Shown: positions 45,991 through 54,920, counted from the stretch's first letter. The stretch: 64,000 nucleotides of DNA from an uncultured Butyricicoccus sp. (GCA_944384745.1 CALWUO010000003.1:62001-126000), one strand, 5' to 3'. The notes: generated from the sequence alone by a model not told the origin. Made by a program: numbers and translations.

Positions 45991-47205
45991 TCAGTTTTTC
46001 TCACGTCTTAAAATTGCAAACTCATCAACTTCAAATGGAAATTCAACAGTAAACTTCATTTCTGGGTGTGGGAAAACCTCACAAACCTCACCTTTTTCAT
46101 TTACTATACCATTTGCAGTAAATTTATAAGGAGCTTTATTTGGTTGAACAAGTTCAAGTTCTTGACCAGCGTAAAATCTATTTTTAAGTGTAAAAGTAGC
46201 CTTATTACCCTCAATTTTAAACGGCATACCTGTAACTTCCCAATCTCTTATATATTGATTGTCTTTATAATACTGACCGTCTTTATCACCAAAATAAAAG
46301 CCTGTGTAATAATTTCTGTGGCTTACCTTTCCAATTTCATCATGAATATCTTGAGGTAGTACAAAACCATCAGGATTTTCACAATAAGCATCAACCGCAC
46401 GACGATATGCAGAAGTTATACCAGCAGCATAGTATGCGGTTTTATTTCTGCCCTCTATTTTTAAAGAAGTTATACCAGCATCAACAAGTTCAGGTATATG
46501 TTCAATCATACACATATCTTTTGAATTATAAAGATATGTTCCACCCTCGCCCTCTACTATTGGAAAATATTCATTAGGGCGTTTTTCCTCAACTAAACTA
46601 TACTTCCAGCGGCAAGGTTGAGCACATGCACCATGATTTGCATCACGACCAGTTAAATATTGAGATATCAAACAGCGACCAGAATAAGAAATACACATAG
46701 CACCATGAACAAAAGCTTCTATTTCAAGTTCTTTAGGTGTTTTTTGACGAATTTCTTTAATATCTTCAAGACTAAGCTCACGAGCCAAAACAATTCTTTC
46801 TGCTCCCTGCTCTGCCCAATAATTTGCCGCCTCATAGTTTAGGATACTTGTTTGAGTGCTTATGTGAAGGGGTACTTTAGGTGCATATTTTTTTGCCATT
46901 GAAATAGTACCAACATCAGCAACAATAATTGCATCTGCATTAACATCTTGTAAATGTTCAAAATATTCAGGCATATGTTTAATATCTTCATTAGTAGGTA
47001 TAATATTTGCTGTAATATAGCATTTTACACCATGATTATGAGCGTATTCAATGGCTTTTCTCATATCTTCCCTATCAAAGTTACCAGCAGCAGCTCTCAT
47101 GCCAAATGATTTGCCAGACATATAAACTGCATCAGCACCATAAGCTATTGCAAAACGCATTTTTTCAAAATCACCAGCAGGTGATAAAATTTCAGGTTTA
47201 AACAT
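45991..47205 (-). CDS. trhP: U32-family protein, probable tRNA 5-hydroxyuridine modification protein TrhP
   Basis: This protein of about 404 residues has the U32 signature EAFVHGAMCISYSGRCLIS near residue 170, with the cysteines thought to hold an iron-sulfur cluster, followed by GACAQPCRWKY. The N-terminal PEILSPAGDFEKMRFAIAYG and the C-terminal domain fit the TrhP/YrrO branch, which makes 5-hydroxyuridine at the tRNA wobble position with prephenate. The older name is peptidase U32/collagenase. mltG lies just upstream, as yrrL near yrrN-yrrO in Bacillus. I chose MFKPEILSPAG at 47205, behind GGAGAAAGATT. Confidence 0.88.
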   Translation of the reverse strand: MFKPEILSPAGDFEKMRFAIAYGADAVYMSGKSFGMRAAAGNFDREDMRKAIEYAHNHGVKCYITANIIPTNEDIKHMPEYFEHLQDVNADAIIVADVGTISMAKKYAPKVPLHISTQTSILNYEAANYWAEQGAERIVLARELSLEDIKEIRQKTPKELEIEAFVHGAMCISYSGRCLISQYLTGRDANHGACAQPCRWKYSLVEEKRPNEYFPIVEGEGGTYLYNSKDMCMIEHIPELVDAGITSLKIEGRNKTAYYAAGITSAYRRAVDAYCENPDGFVLPQDIHDEIGKVSHRNYYTGFYFGDKDGQYYKDNQYIRDWEVTGMPFKIEGNKATFTLKNRFYAGQELELVQPNKAPYKFTANGIVNEKGEVCEVFPHPEMKFTVEFPFEVDEFAILRREKN

Positions 47206-47220
47206 AATCTTTCTCCAATC

Positions 47221-47269
47221 AAATAAAAAAATCAAATTAAAGAACCTGCAAACAGCTTACAGGTTCTTT
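47221..47269 (-). terminator. Hairpin with imperfect U-tract between mltG and the U32 gene
   Basis: On the minus strand AAAGAACCTG and CAGGTTCTTT form a perfect 10-bp stem around an 11-base loop, followed by AATTTGATTTTTTTATTT. It starts 7 bases after the mltG stop. It may end most mltG transcripts and let some read into the U32 gene. Confidence 0.7.
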
Positions 47270-47276
47270 ATAAAAT

Positions 47277-48407
47277 TTAAGAATTTTGAGCTTCAGCAAA
47301 CGCTTCTTTAGCTTTTTCTTTATTTTGTTCATGTTTACTATTAGTAGATGCAAATAGATGAGAACCATCAGGCATAGCAACATAAAAATAATAATCATGT
47401 TTATCTGGGTGAGTTGCAGCATAAAGAGCATTGTAACCAGGGTTACAAATAGGAGTTGGAGGCAAGCCCTCATGCAAATAAGTGTTATAAGGTGTATCAG
47501 TTTCCAAATCTGTTTTAGTCAATTCTCCACTTGTTCTGCCTAATCCATAAAGCAAAGAGGCATCTATTTCAAGATAAGGAAATTTTGAACTATTAAGACG
47601 GTTATGGATGACACCAGAAATCATTGCAAATTCTTCTGCAACTTTTGCCTCACGTTCAATAAGAGATGCTATTGTAACAGCTTCATCTATACTAATACCA
47701 AGTTCTTGTGCACCACTTATAATATTTTCATCAAAGCGATTATCAAAGTTATTAAGCATTTTATTTACAACATCTTTGACAGCATCACCATTTTTATAAA
47801 AAGTGTAGGTGTCTGGGAAAAGATATCCCTCAAGCCAATTTTGAGATGGTGGTAATTTATCTTGTAAAAACTCATGTTTAAATGGATAATTGTTTAATGC
47901 TTCATCAAGAGCTTCAGCGGAACATACACCTTTTTCAACAAAAGTTTCTTTAATTTGTGCTATTGTATAACCTTCAGGTATAGTAACAGTTACAGTGTCT
48001 TGATTATCAGTATTTCTAAGACTTCTAGCTATTTGAGCATAGTCCATAGATGGTGATAACTGATATGAACCTGCTAAAACATCACCATCTTTATCTGTTA
48101 CAAGCAAGAAAATTTTAAACACAAGACCATAATTGACTATATCTTTTTTATCAAGTTCACCACTTAACTTTGAAAGTTTAGTGTTTTCTGGAACTTCTAA
48201 TATAATATCTTTATCATCTTTAACAAGTGCAAATACATCATTTGCAACAAATATTGCAGTCAAAGATAAAATTGATGAAATTAATAAAATTATTATAAGA
48301 TATAAGAGAGTTGATGCACAACCCTTATTTTCTTTTTGATTATTTTTTTCCTGCGAATCATAATAATCATCATCATAATCATCATATTGCATATTATTTT
48401 GATTCAT
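47277..48407 (-). CDS. mltG: Endolytic transglycosylase MltG
   Basis: This 376-residue protein has a short cytoplasmic tail very rich in Asp, Tyr and Gln (residues 5-25), one membrane anchor (about 33-55) and an extracellular YceG domain. The catalytic Glu lies in EGYLFPDTY near residue 193. IASLIEREA near 243, EIDASLLYGLG near 275 and GLPPTPICNPG near 310 are the other conserved blocks. It cuts nascent peptidoglycan and sets glycan length. The acidic tail is unusual but not unique. Confidence 0.95.
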   Translation of the reverse strand: MNQNNMQYDDYDDDYYDSQEKNNQKENKGCASTLLYLIIILLISSILSLTAIFVANDVFALVKDDKDIILEVPENTKLSKLSGELDKKDIVNYGLVFKIFLLVTDKDGDVLAGSYQLSPSMDYAQIARSLRNTDNQDTVTVTIPEGYTIAQIKETFVEKGVCSAEALDEALNNYPFKHEFLQDKLPPSQNWLEGYLFPDTYTFYKNGDAVKDVVNKMLNNFDNRFDENIISGAQELGISIDEAVTIASLIEREAKVAEEFAMISGVIHNRLNSSKFPYLEIDASLLYGLGRTSGELTKTDLETDTPYNTYLHEGLPPTPICNPGYNALYAATHPDKHDYYFYVAMPDGSHLFASTNSKHEQNKEKAKEAFAEAQNS

Positions 48408-48416
48408 AAAACTCTC

Positions 48417-49316
48417 CTAAATAACTTTAAATACTGTTTTTGCTAAGAAAGAAATTATAAATATAATTGCACCTAAATTAAGTGTAAGTATACAAACAGC
48501 TTGTTTTGGCGGTCTAGTAGGAGCTTTAAAATGAGGAATTCTTCCTGATAACAGTAATTTTTCAGTGCTTACCAGTGCCATATATGTAAATAAAAGTAAT
48601 ATAAATAAACTTACAGGAATAATATATTTCCATATACCAAAAGCACTATATGTATCAGTAATCCAAATCATAAATAAATAGCATAAATTATTTACTGAAT
48701 AAGTTATAACAGAATACCATATAGATTTAAATATATATGTAAGCCAAGCAAGCACTAAACCTAAAACAAATGCACCTGCAAAAGTATAAAATGATAAATC
48801 AAGCATTGCAAAAACAAGAGCTGAAAGTATTATTGCTATTTTAGTACCTGCATAGCGTGAAAAAACAGTAAATAACACCCCACGAAAATATATTTCTTTC
48901 ATAAAAGCAGGAATTATTACAAAACCTATTAAATATAAAACGAAATTACTTTGAATATCACGAGCACTAATTCCTAAAGGGTTCACACCTGAAACATCTT
49001 GATTTCCTATATGTAAAGAGAACAAATTTAAAAGGAATGATATCAAACAAGTTATAACACCCAAATATATAGTAAAACGAATATTTTTAGGTTTTAATTG
49101 TTTTGTTGATACAGGTATTTTAATTTTATTATTTCCTCTTATAAACAAAATCATAAATATTGTAGGTATTAAAAAAGCCAGTATTTCAGAGAACAAAATA
49201 TCAAGTGCAAATGAACCAACTTTAAAAATTCTGGATAATGAATTAGATGCTATAAGAATACAAAAACAGATATAAATTGATATTCCAGACAAGAATGCTG
49301 ATTTATGTTTAATCAA
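48417..49316 (-). CDS. CPBP (CAAX protease/bacteriocin-processing-like) membrane protein, probably inactive
   Basis: This 299-residue protein has about eight hydrophobic segments and the Abi/CPBP layout in the middle: PAFMKEIYFRGVLFTVFSRY near residue 137, FAMLDLSFYTFAGAFVLGL near 168 and an ITYSVNNL helix near 200. The family sites are EExxxR, FxxxH and HxxxN/H. Here they read KEIYFR, FAMLD and no clear His, so key catalytic residues are replaced. It could be a non-catalytic member. Stop and start overlaps with its neighbours by few bases place it in the wecG-mltG operon. Confidence 0.8.
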   Translation of the reverse strand: MIKHKSAFLSGISIYICFCILIASNSLSRIFKVGSFALDILFSEILAFLIPTIFMILFIRGNNKIKIPVSTKQLKPKNIRFTIYLGVITCLISFLLNLFSLHIGNQDVSGVNPLGISARDIQSNFVLYLIGFVIIPAFMKEIYFRGVLFTVFSRYAGTKIAIILSALVFAMLDLSFYTFAGAFVLGLVLAWLTYIFKSIWYSVITYSVNNLCYLFMIWITDTYSAFGIWKYIIPVSLFILLLFTYMALVSTEKLLLSGRIPHFKAPTRPPKQAVCILTLNLGAIIFIISFLAKTVFKVI

Positions 49317-49870
49317 ATACTAATCACCTGACTTTCTGTAAATATAAAATCACATGGTATATCATGTTGCTGACAAAAAACATTATCTATAATTCTGTCA
49401 TCATAACATAAAACAGCTTTTTTTGAATTTGTTCTAGCAAGAAAACGGTCATAATATCCACCGCCATAACCCAACCTATTGCCATTTCTATCAACTGCAA
49501 GACAAGGAACAATACATAAATCTATATCATCAATTTGTTTACAATTAGCTTTAGGTTCTAATATTCCATAATTGCCCTGTTCTAAATCATCTAATGAAGT
49601 TATTATATTTGCAGTCATTATTCCATTAGATATTGTTTTAGGCACACATACTGTTTTGTTATTTTGTAGTGCATATTTTATTATATCCATTGTATTTATT
49701 TCTGTATCAAATGAGCAATAACAGAAAATGCAATTAGCTTTTTTAAAAATATCACTTTCTATAATTCTTTTAGTGATTTTTTCATCATTAGCTTTTCTTA
49801 CATAAATAGAAAGAGCATTTCTTTGCTCTTTCATTTTTTTTCGTAATAATTTTTTATTCTGCTGACACAT
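49313..49870 (-). CDS. 5-formyltetrahydrofolate cyclo-ligase
   Basis: This protein of about 185 residues converts 5-formyl-THF to 5,10-methenyl-THF with ATP. The C-terminal RLGYGGGYYDRFLA motif near residue 135 is diagnostic, and RKKMKEQRNALS is the typical N-terminus. I chose MCQQNKKLLRKKMK at 49870, which overlaps the DJ-1 gene by 17 bases; no strong ribosome binding site precedes it. The ATG 12 codons later is an alternative but would cut the N-terminal basic helix. Folate recycling fits with thyX a few genes upstream. Confidence 0.9.
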   Translation of the reverse strand: MCQQNKKLLRKKMKEQRNALSIYVRKANDEKITKRIIESDIFKKANCIFCYCSFDTEINTMDIIKYALQNNKTVCVPKTISNGIMTANIITSLDDLEQGNYGILEPKANCKQIDDIDLCIVPCLAVDRNGNRLGYGGGYYDRFLARTNSKKAVLCYDDRIIDNVFCQQHDIPCDFIFTESQVISI

Positions 49871-50405
49871 AACAAATAGAGTTAGCCACTTGTTTAGCTG
49901 CTGCATCACCCATTATAGCTGTACATAAAGCTAAAGCGAAATCCATAGCACCGCCTAAAGCACGACCGGTAATAATTTTACCATCAACGCAGCAATTTTG
50001 ATGAACAACTGTTGCTAATGTCATACCATCTTCCATACCTGGGTAACAAATTGCCTTTTTATGTTGTAATAAATCCATAGAACCTAATACAACAGATGGT
50101 GCGGCACAAATTGCAGCAATATAACGGTCATTATCAGCACAATATCTAACTAATTTATGAACAAATTCTGATTCATTAAGATTTATAGAGCCTGGCATAC
50201 CACCTGGTAAAACAACCATTTCAGTTTCTTCAAAACATACATCTTCTGGAAGAATATCTGCAACAACAGGTACATTATGAGAACTTGTAACAGTTTTTCC
50301 AGTGATACCAACTGTTTTAACATCTGCACCCGCACGACGCAGTAAATCAACAGGAGTTAATGCCTCTACCTCTTCAAATCCATTAGCTAAAAGAACATAT
50401 ACCAT
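49854..50405 (-). CDS. DJ-1/PfpI-family protein (YajL/ThiJ-like)
   Basis: This 183-residue protein has the DJ-1 fold: LANGFEEVEALTPVDLLRRAG at the start with the acidic residue of GFEE, VVLPGGMPG near residue 65, and the nucleophile-elbow Cys of AAICAAPSVVL at about residue 100. ITGRALGGAMDFAL near 146 is also typical. Members are proposed deglycases, glyoxalases or redox chaperones; the reaction here is not certain. It is one gene of the wecG-mltG operon and its start follows AAGGAGATGTTTTAAA. Confidence 0.9.
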   Translation of the reverse strand: MVYVLLANGFEEVEALTPVDLLRRAGADVKTVGITGKTVTSSHNVPVVADILPEDVCFEETEMVVLPGGMPGSINLNESEFVHKLVRYCADNDRYIAAICAAPSVVLGSMDLLQHKKAICYPGMEDGMTLATVVHQNCCVDGKIITGRALGGAMDFALALCTAIMGDAAAKQVANSICYVSAE

Positions 50406-50423
50406 TTTAAAACATCTCCTTAA

Positions 50424-51269
50424 TTAGTTTAACATTAGATTTATATAACCAGTGCTTGTGTTATTGTATTTGCGAATACAACCTAAAGTATACACATTAT
50501 CAAATTGCAAGCCTGATAATTTACAATTTGGAGTTTTAAAATATTTTTGCATATTAGAAATGCAGATATTTTTGTAATCCTGTTTAAATAAAAACTCTTG
50601 AGCATAAAAACTATCTTTATCTAACCAAACAAAAGCATAACCTATAAACTCATTTTTCATATTATACATGCAAATAGCTTGACCACCGCAACTATTAAAT
50701 AAATCAATTTGTTTTTGCCATTCAGCTTTATCACGTATTATATGATATTTATTTTGAGCTACTAAATTATACAAGTTTTGCATATTATCTATATCTTGAG
50801 CTTTAGATATAACTATTTTATTATCACACTCAATGTAATTATTTAATTTTATTTCTGATATATTAAACATAGGTTTGTAATCAAATTTTGCATAAAAATC
50901 AAATAACCATTCCTCTTGAGGTATTAATATAGAGGCTGATATATTATTTTTTTTATCTATCTCAAAGCTGTAATTTAACAAATTGTCCATCAAGTGTTGT
51001 CTACGACAATCTGGGTGAGTACAAGCACCATAAATATATGTCACTTTCTCTATTTTATCATTATTTTGCATTTTATATGGAAGCATTTGAGCCATAGAAC
51101 ATAAAACATTATCTTTAAATAATAGCAAATTATATTTTGATTTATATAATTTATTAAAGAAATACTCATTAAACCCGCTTTCATCTGGAAAACATATATT
51201 CCAAAGCTCTATAACAGATTTTAAATCTTTATCAGTAGCAAAACGTATATTTATTTTATTCTGGCACAA
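50424..51269 (-). CDS. GNAT-family N-acetyltransferase
   Basis: This 281-residue protein has an N-terminal GNAT domain (about residues 8-150) with YIYGACTHPDCRRQHLMDNLL near residue 85, the acetyl-CoA-binding motif A, here with a QHLM loop. The C-terminal half is a second, weaker acetyltransferase-like or SCP2-like region of unknown use. The start is a TTG at 51269 inside the DUF2156 gene; no ATG fits the N-terminus IRFATDKDL. The 19-base overlap with the DUF2156 gene suggests coupling. The substrate is unknown. Confidence 0.85.
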   Translation of the reverse strand: MCQNKINIRFATDKDLKSVIELWNICFPDESGFNEYFFNKLYKSKYNLLLFKDNVLCSMAQMLPYKMQNNDKIEKVTYIYGACTHPDCRRQHLMDNLLNYSFEIDKKNNISASILIPQEEWLFDFYAKFDYKPMFNISEIKLNNYIECDNKIVISKAQDIDNMQNLYNLVAQNKYHIIRDKAEWQKQIDLFNSCGGQAICMYNMKNEFIGYAFVWLDKDSFYAQEFLFKQDYKNICISNMQKYFKTPNCKLSGLQFDNVYTLGCIRKYNNTSTGYINLMLN

Positions 51270-52150
51270 TATTTTACACCCATCATCTCTGGATAATAGG
51301 ATTTTTTAGCTTTTCTTAGCCCTTCAAGTCCTAAATCCTCTTCTCTATTTACATATTTAACATGTGTACAATTTCTTTTTACAAATTGCTGATTTATCAT
51401 TTGATAAGCACCAGCAATATTATGGTCAGCTTTTTCTATCTGTACTACAAACATATCATCAGAAGCTTGTGAACCAAATGTAAACGCTATAACTTCACCA
51501 TCTAATCTTAAAACACCGCCTTTTAAATTTAAAGCCTCTAAGTGATTAAGACCAGCACCTATTGCACAAGTTTCACCCCAAAAGGAGTTATCTCTCATAC
51601 AACCGTTTTGTTCACACCATTTAATATGAAAATTAAAAGCGTCATGAGTATTTTCAGAAGTTAAATCTTCATAACTCCAACGGTCCTCATAATTTGACAT
51701 AAATCTATTTACAAGATTTCTTTTGCTTTGCAACTTTTTACCCGAAAGCGTTTGCAGTTTCTCACTTAAATATATATAATCCCAACCGCTTTCATCTGTA
51801 TTATATTCATATCTATCTGGGAATAAAGTTTCAATTTGTGGCTTCATATCTTCGGCAATAGAACACATTGCAAATTCTATATTATTGTCTCTTGCATCTT
51901 GTTCAAGTATATTTATAGCTTCTTTTAAATCGCCATGACCAATAGGTGCAAGATACATAGTTTTTTTGTTATCAGTTGTTTTCATTTTTACAAATAAAAA
52001 TTCTTTATAAAAACAAATTTTTGTTTCATAGTGTCCACGCCAAATAAACAAATCTGTAAAACAGTGTTCACATAGGTGGTAATTAACCCATTTTGTACAA
52101 TTTTCAACAAGTTGTTTATCTTCTAGGGTTATATCTCGAAATTCTAACAT
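51251..52150 (-). CDS. DUF2156 protein (phosphatidylglycerol lysyltransferase C-terminal-like)
   Basis: This 299-residue soluble protein matches the DUF2156/LPG_synthase_C fold, a double GNAT-like domain. Typical segments are EHCFTDLFIWRGHY near residue 33, KLQSKRNLVNRFMSNY near 138, GGVLRLDGEVIAFTFGS near 208 and YVNREEDLGLEGLRKAKKSY near 268. Unlike MprF it has no membrane domain. Members of this stand-alone group are thought to be aminoacyltransferases, but the acceptor is unknown. The gene is paired with a GNAT gene by overlap. No signal peptide is present. Confidence 0.88.
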   Translation of the reverse strand: MLEFRDITLEDKQLVENCTKWVNYHLCEHCFTDLFIWRGHYETKICFYKEFLFVKMKTTDNKKTMYLAPIGHGDLKEAINILEQDARDNNIEFAMCSIAEDMKPQIETLFPDRYEYNTDESGWDYIYLSEKLQTLSGKKLQSKRNLVNRFMSNYEDRWSYEDLTSENTHDAFNFHIKWCEQNGCMRDNSFWGETCAIGAGLNHLEALNLKGGVLRLDGEVIAFTFGSQASDDMFVVQIEKADHNIAGAYQMINQQFVKRNCTHVKYVNREEDLGLEGLRKAKKSYYPEMMGVKYCARIK

Positions 52151-52172
52151 AAATTCGCTCTTTTCTGTCTGT

Positions 52173-52952
52173 CTAATTATTATTTAATTTCTCACGCATT
52201 GACTTATAATATTCACGAACTTTACAAGCTTCTCCACATGTCATATTACCCTCTGTGCAAGAACCATCAACACATGATGGACCAGATTTAGAGAACAATG
52301 TAGGAGCAACTTCATAAACTAAAGCATACATTTTTTCAGCCAGTTCACGGATTTCCCATTGTGCACGATTGCAGCAGCGTAATCTAAAAAAGTTTTGTAA
52401 AGACCTTGCATTTGCAGTCATCATAATTCGTGTTGCACAAGCGTTTGGTAACACATATCTAGCATCTTCTATTGCTTTCTTTTCTGCTTTGCTTTTAGCT
52501 TTTTTCTCATCAAAACCTTTAGCTAAAAACTCATTAAAATGTTTTTGTTGAAGAATAGCAGTAAGTTCTTCATATGTACGCTGGTCATCTTCCATAGCTT
52601 TTATAAATTTCTCTTTAGCCTCCGGAATGCACTCTATTTCTGGTGGAACTATATATTCAAAACCACGTTCTTTTACATATCTTTGAGACTGCACACTAAA
52701 AGAAGCAATCCTATGTCTAGTAATCTGAGCTAAAAGAGAACGGGAAACCCCTTCAATAGCGAAAGAAAAACTAACATGTTCAATAGGGCTTTCGTGACCT
52801 ATATCTGTTAACATACCCAAAAAAGATTTAACTTTATCATCTGTAAGCCCTTCAAAAATACCATCGACATCAGTAGATGAATAACAATTTTTTGCAGCTC
52901 CTGCTATTAAGCGTTCAGGGTCGGGCGTATATGCAATCAAACGAACTTTCAT
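52173..52952 (-). CDS. thyX: FAD-dependent thymidylate synthase ThyX
   Basis: This 259-residue flavoenzyme makes dTMP from dUMP with methylene-THF and NAD(P)H. The ThyX motif [13 protein letters not shown] (about residues 79-91) is complete. [12 protein letters not shown] near 53 and [22 protein letters not shown] near 190 (its core NFFRLRC) bind FAD and dUMP. The C-terminal tail has four cysteines (SCVDGSC and TCGEAC), which is common in clostridial ThyX. The start follows GGGAGGTAAAATATAA. wecG ends 7 bases upstream. Confidence 0.97.
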   Translation of the reverse strand: MKVRLIAYTPDPERLIAGAAKNCYSSTDVDGIFEGLTDDKVKSFLGMLTDIGHESPIEHVSFSFAIEGVSRSLLAQITRHRIASFSVQSQRYVKERGFEYIVPPEIECIPEAKEKFIKAMEDDQRTYEELTAILQQKHFNEFLAKGFDEKKAKSKAEKKAIEDARYVLPNACATRIMMTANARSLQNFFRLRCCNRAQWEIRELAEKMYALVYEVAPTLFSKSGPSCVDGSCTEGNMTCGEACKVREYYKSMREKLNNN

Positions 52953-52959
52953 TTATATT

Positions 52960-53688
52960 TTACCTCCCAAATAATTTTTTTCTAATTACAAGCAGCATAA
53001 AAAGCGGTAATTTCATCATTCTGCCTATTCTTTTTGGTTCTTTACAAAGTCTGTAAAACCATTCCATTCCAAGTTTAATAAAAATATCTGGTGCACGTTG
53101 TACAGTGCCTGCGAAAACGTCCAAAGAGCCACCAAGACCACAACACAAAGTTACATTTAAACTGTCTTGATATTCTGACATAAATTTTTCTTGTTTAGGA
53201 GCACCAAGACAAACAAACATAACATCAGCACCACCAACGGCATTCACAGCTTCAACTGCCTCCATATCATTTTTAAAATATCCGTCTTTAGTACCCGCTA
53301 TAACAAGACCTTGATATTTATTTTTTAAATTCTCAGCAGCTATATCTGCAACCCCTGGTTTAGCACCAAGCAAAAATAAACGCATATTTTCTTTTGACAT
53401 TCGGTGCATTAAAAGAGAAGCAAAATCAATTCCTGGAACTCGACCTTTAAGTTTTTCGCCTAATATTTTAGCAGCATAGATAATACCTATACCATCTGGT
53501 AAAACGAGAGAAGCGTTATTTACAAGATTGCAAAACTCATTGTTTTCCATTGCTTGATAAACGATTTCAGGGTTTGGAGTAACAACATAACCCTTTTTAC
53601 CGTCTTTAATTTGCTTTATAGCTATATCGACAGCTTCAGTTAGATTAACAGCGTCAAAACCAACGCCCATAATATTAGCTCTATTCAA
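52960..53688 (-). CDS. WecG/TagA/CpsF-family glycosyltransferase
   Basis: This 242-residue glycosyltransferase (family GT26) has IMGVGFDAVNLTEAVD at the start, VTPNPEIVY near residue 37, LVLPDGIGIIYAAK near 62, the acidic KLKGRVPGIDFASLL near 80 and FVCLGAPKQEKFM near 150. Members add N-acetylmannosamine(uronic acid) to lipid-linked GlcNAc for teichoic acid or other wall polymers. The start is a TTG at 53688, behind GCGGGGGAAAATAAAATT. It is the first gene of the operon that runs to mltG. Its promoter and leader resemble those of the SLH gene. Confidence 0.92.
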   Translation of the reverse strand: MNRANIMGVGFDAVNLTEAVDIAIKQIKDGKKGYVVTPNPEIVYQAMENNEFCNLVNNASLVLPDGIGIIYAAKILGEKLKGRVPGIDFASLLMHRMSKENMRLFLLGAKPGVADIAAENLKNKYQGLVIAGTKDGYFKNDMEAVEAVNAVGGADVMFVCLGAPKQEKFMSEYQDSLNVTLCCGLGGSLDVFAGTVQRAPDIFIKLGMEWFYRLCKEPKRIGRMMKLPLFMLLVIRKKLFGR

Positions 53689-53732
53689 AATTTTATTTTC
53701 CCCCGCTTTATAATAAGTATCTACAATCTATT

Positions 53733-53766
53733 ATATTTTACCACGCATTAACCACAGGTGCAATAG
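53733..53766 (-). repeat. Copy 1 of a promoter-containing repeat, upstream of wecG
   Basis: A 34-base block is identical at 33 of 34 positions to 54826-54859. On the minus strand it contains TTGCAC (53758-53763), a 17-base spacer with GGTTAATGCGTGG, and TAAAAT (53735-53740), a sigma-A-like promoter. Weaker similarity continues upstream to about 53784 and downstream through ATTATAAAGCGGGGGAAAA to the start codon. Confidence 0.85.
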
Positions 53767-53819
53767 AATGAATATTATTTAGTTAAATACTGTTATGTTA
53801 CACTAAAAATTAAAGCACA

Positions 53820-53856
53820 TAAAAAAATAACACCCACCTCGTTTTATGAGATGGGT
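53820..53856 (-). terminator. Intrinsic terminator of the SLH gene
   Basis: On the minus strand ACCCATCTC and GAGGTGGGT pair with one G-T around ATAAAAC, followed by GTTATTTTTTT. It starts about 16 bases after the SLH stop codon. Confidence 0.88.
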
Positions 53857-53872
53857 ATTGTTTTAGTTATTG

Positions 53873-54793
53873 TTAATTATTATCATCAATTGCACCGACA
53901 TAAGTCCAACCAGTGTTAAACAAAGCTTGAGCAAATTGAGCACGGGTAATAGGTGCATAAGGTGCAAAATTGCCTTTATCGTCTACGCCACCAAAGAGAC
54001 CAATGTTGTAACCGTAAACAAGTAATCGTTCACAATATTCTTTGGTGTAGTCAAGCGACCAAATTCCTTCTCTGTAACAATGCTTGCTAATTGTTGCAGC
54101 GTTTTCATCAATCCAACGATGAATTTCTGCTGCGTCTGGGAGTTCATCAATTGAGCTGATAGTATTAAGCTCTTTACCTTGAAGTCCCATAGCATATAAT
54201 GTGTCGTAGATAGGTTGGTAAAAATCAGCAGAAGTTATAGGATATTTAGTTCCATATTTTTCTTCTAAGTCATAACCTCTATATACACCTGATGATGTTA
54301 CATAATCTTCCCAATTTGGACCAACTAATTCTTCAAAATTAGTTAATTCTTTACTTTTGATTAGTGCATTATCTAAAAGATGCACATTTCCCCACATAGC
54401 TTTGTGCATAAGCATGATAAATGCAAATGCTCTGTCTGCTACGGCTGTATCACTTGTTGGATTAAAGTTATTAAGTGTAGCAAATGTGCCTGTCCAGTTT
54501 ATAGCTGCAAGTCTTTTTGCAATTGTATTCACTTGAAGTCTTGTTAATTGGTCATTAGGTCCAAACTTTCCATTACCATAACCTGAAAGTAAGCCACCAT
54601 CTGTAAGTGTCATAACTGCATCATAATACCAGTCATTAGAATTAACATCTGTAAATGACTGACTATAAGGTGCTGAGTTTACGCCTGGTGTGTATTTATT
54701 CATAGGTTCAGGAATTGAACTGTCAGCCGCTAATGCTGTGGTTGTCAATGATGAAACGCACAACAAACCCGCTACTAAAGATTTTAATTTCAT
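53873..54793 (-). CDS. Secreted SLH-domain protein
   Basis: This 306-residue protein has a signal peptide (about 1-23, ending TTALAA). An SLH domain lies near residues 46-92 (FTDVNSNDWYYDAVMTLTDGG, shown here by FTDV, WYYDAV and ITR-like QLTRLQ), and a second near 262-300 (LFGGVDDKGNFAPYAPITRAQ by its NFAPYAPITRAQF core). The middle 150 residues match no domain I recognise. SLH domains bind pyruvylated wall polymers, so the protein is probably displayed on the surface. It is a single-gene unit whose promoter matches that of the wall-polymer gene wecG downstream. Confidence 0.85.
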   Translation of the reverse strand: MKLKSLVAGLLCVSSLTTTALAADSSIPEPMNKYTPGVNSAPYSQSFTDVNSNDWYYDAVMTLTDGGLLSGYGNGKFGPNDQLTRLQVNTIAKRLAAINWTGTFATLNNFNPTSDTAVADRAFAFIMLMHKAMWGNVHLLDNALIKSKELTNFEELVGPNWEDYVTSSGVYRGYDLEEKYGTKYPITSADFYQPIYDTLYAMGLQGKELNTISSIDELPDAAEIHRWIDENAATISKHCYREGIWSLDYTKEYCERLLVYGYNIGLFGGVDDKGNFAPYAPITRAQFAQALFNTGWTYVGAIDDNN

Positions 54794-54825
54794 AAATTTC
54801 CCCCACTTTGTAATATTTATATACT

Positions 54826-54859
54826 ATATTTTACCACGCATTAACCATAGGTGCAATAG
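54826..54859 (-). repeat. Copy 2 of the promoter-containing repeat, upstream of the SLH gene
   Basis: The block differs from 53733-53766 at one base. On the minus strand TTGCAC (54851-54856), the same 17-base spacer and TAAAAT (54828-54833) form the promoter of the SLH gene. The following leader ATTACAAAGTGGGGGAAA also resembles the wecG leader. Confidence 0.85.
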
Positions 54860-54872
54860 TGTTAATATCACT

Positions 54873-54912
54873 TAATATAAAAAGCTATTATCTATGTTCA
54901 GACAATAGCTTT
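54873..54912 (-). terminator. Intrinsic terminator of the opp operon
   Basis: On the minus strand AAAGCTATT and AATAGCTTT pair perfectly around a 14-base loop, followed by TTATATTA. It lies just after the small membrane-protein gene and just before the SLH promoter. Confidence 0.75.
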
Positions 54913-54920
54913 AAGTTTAT

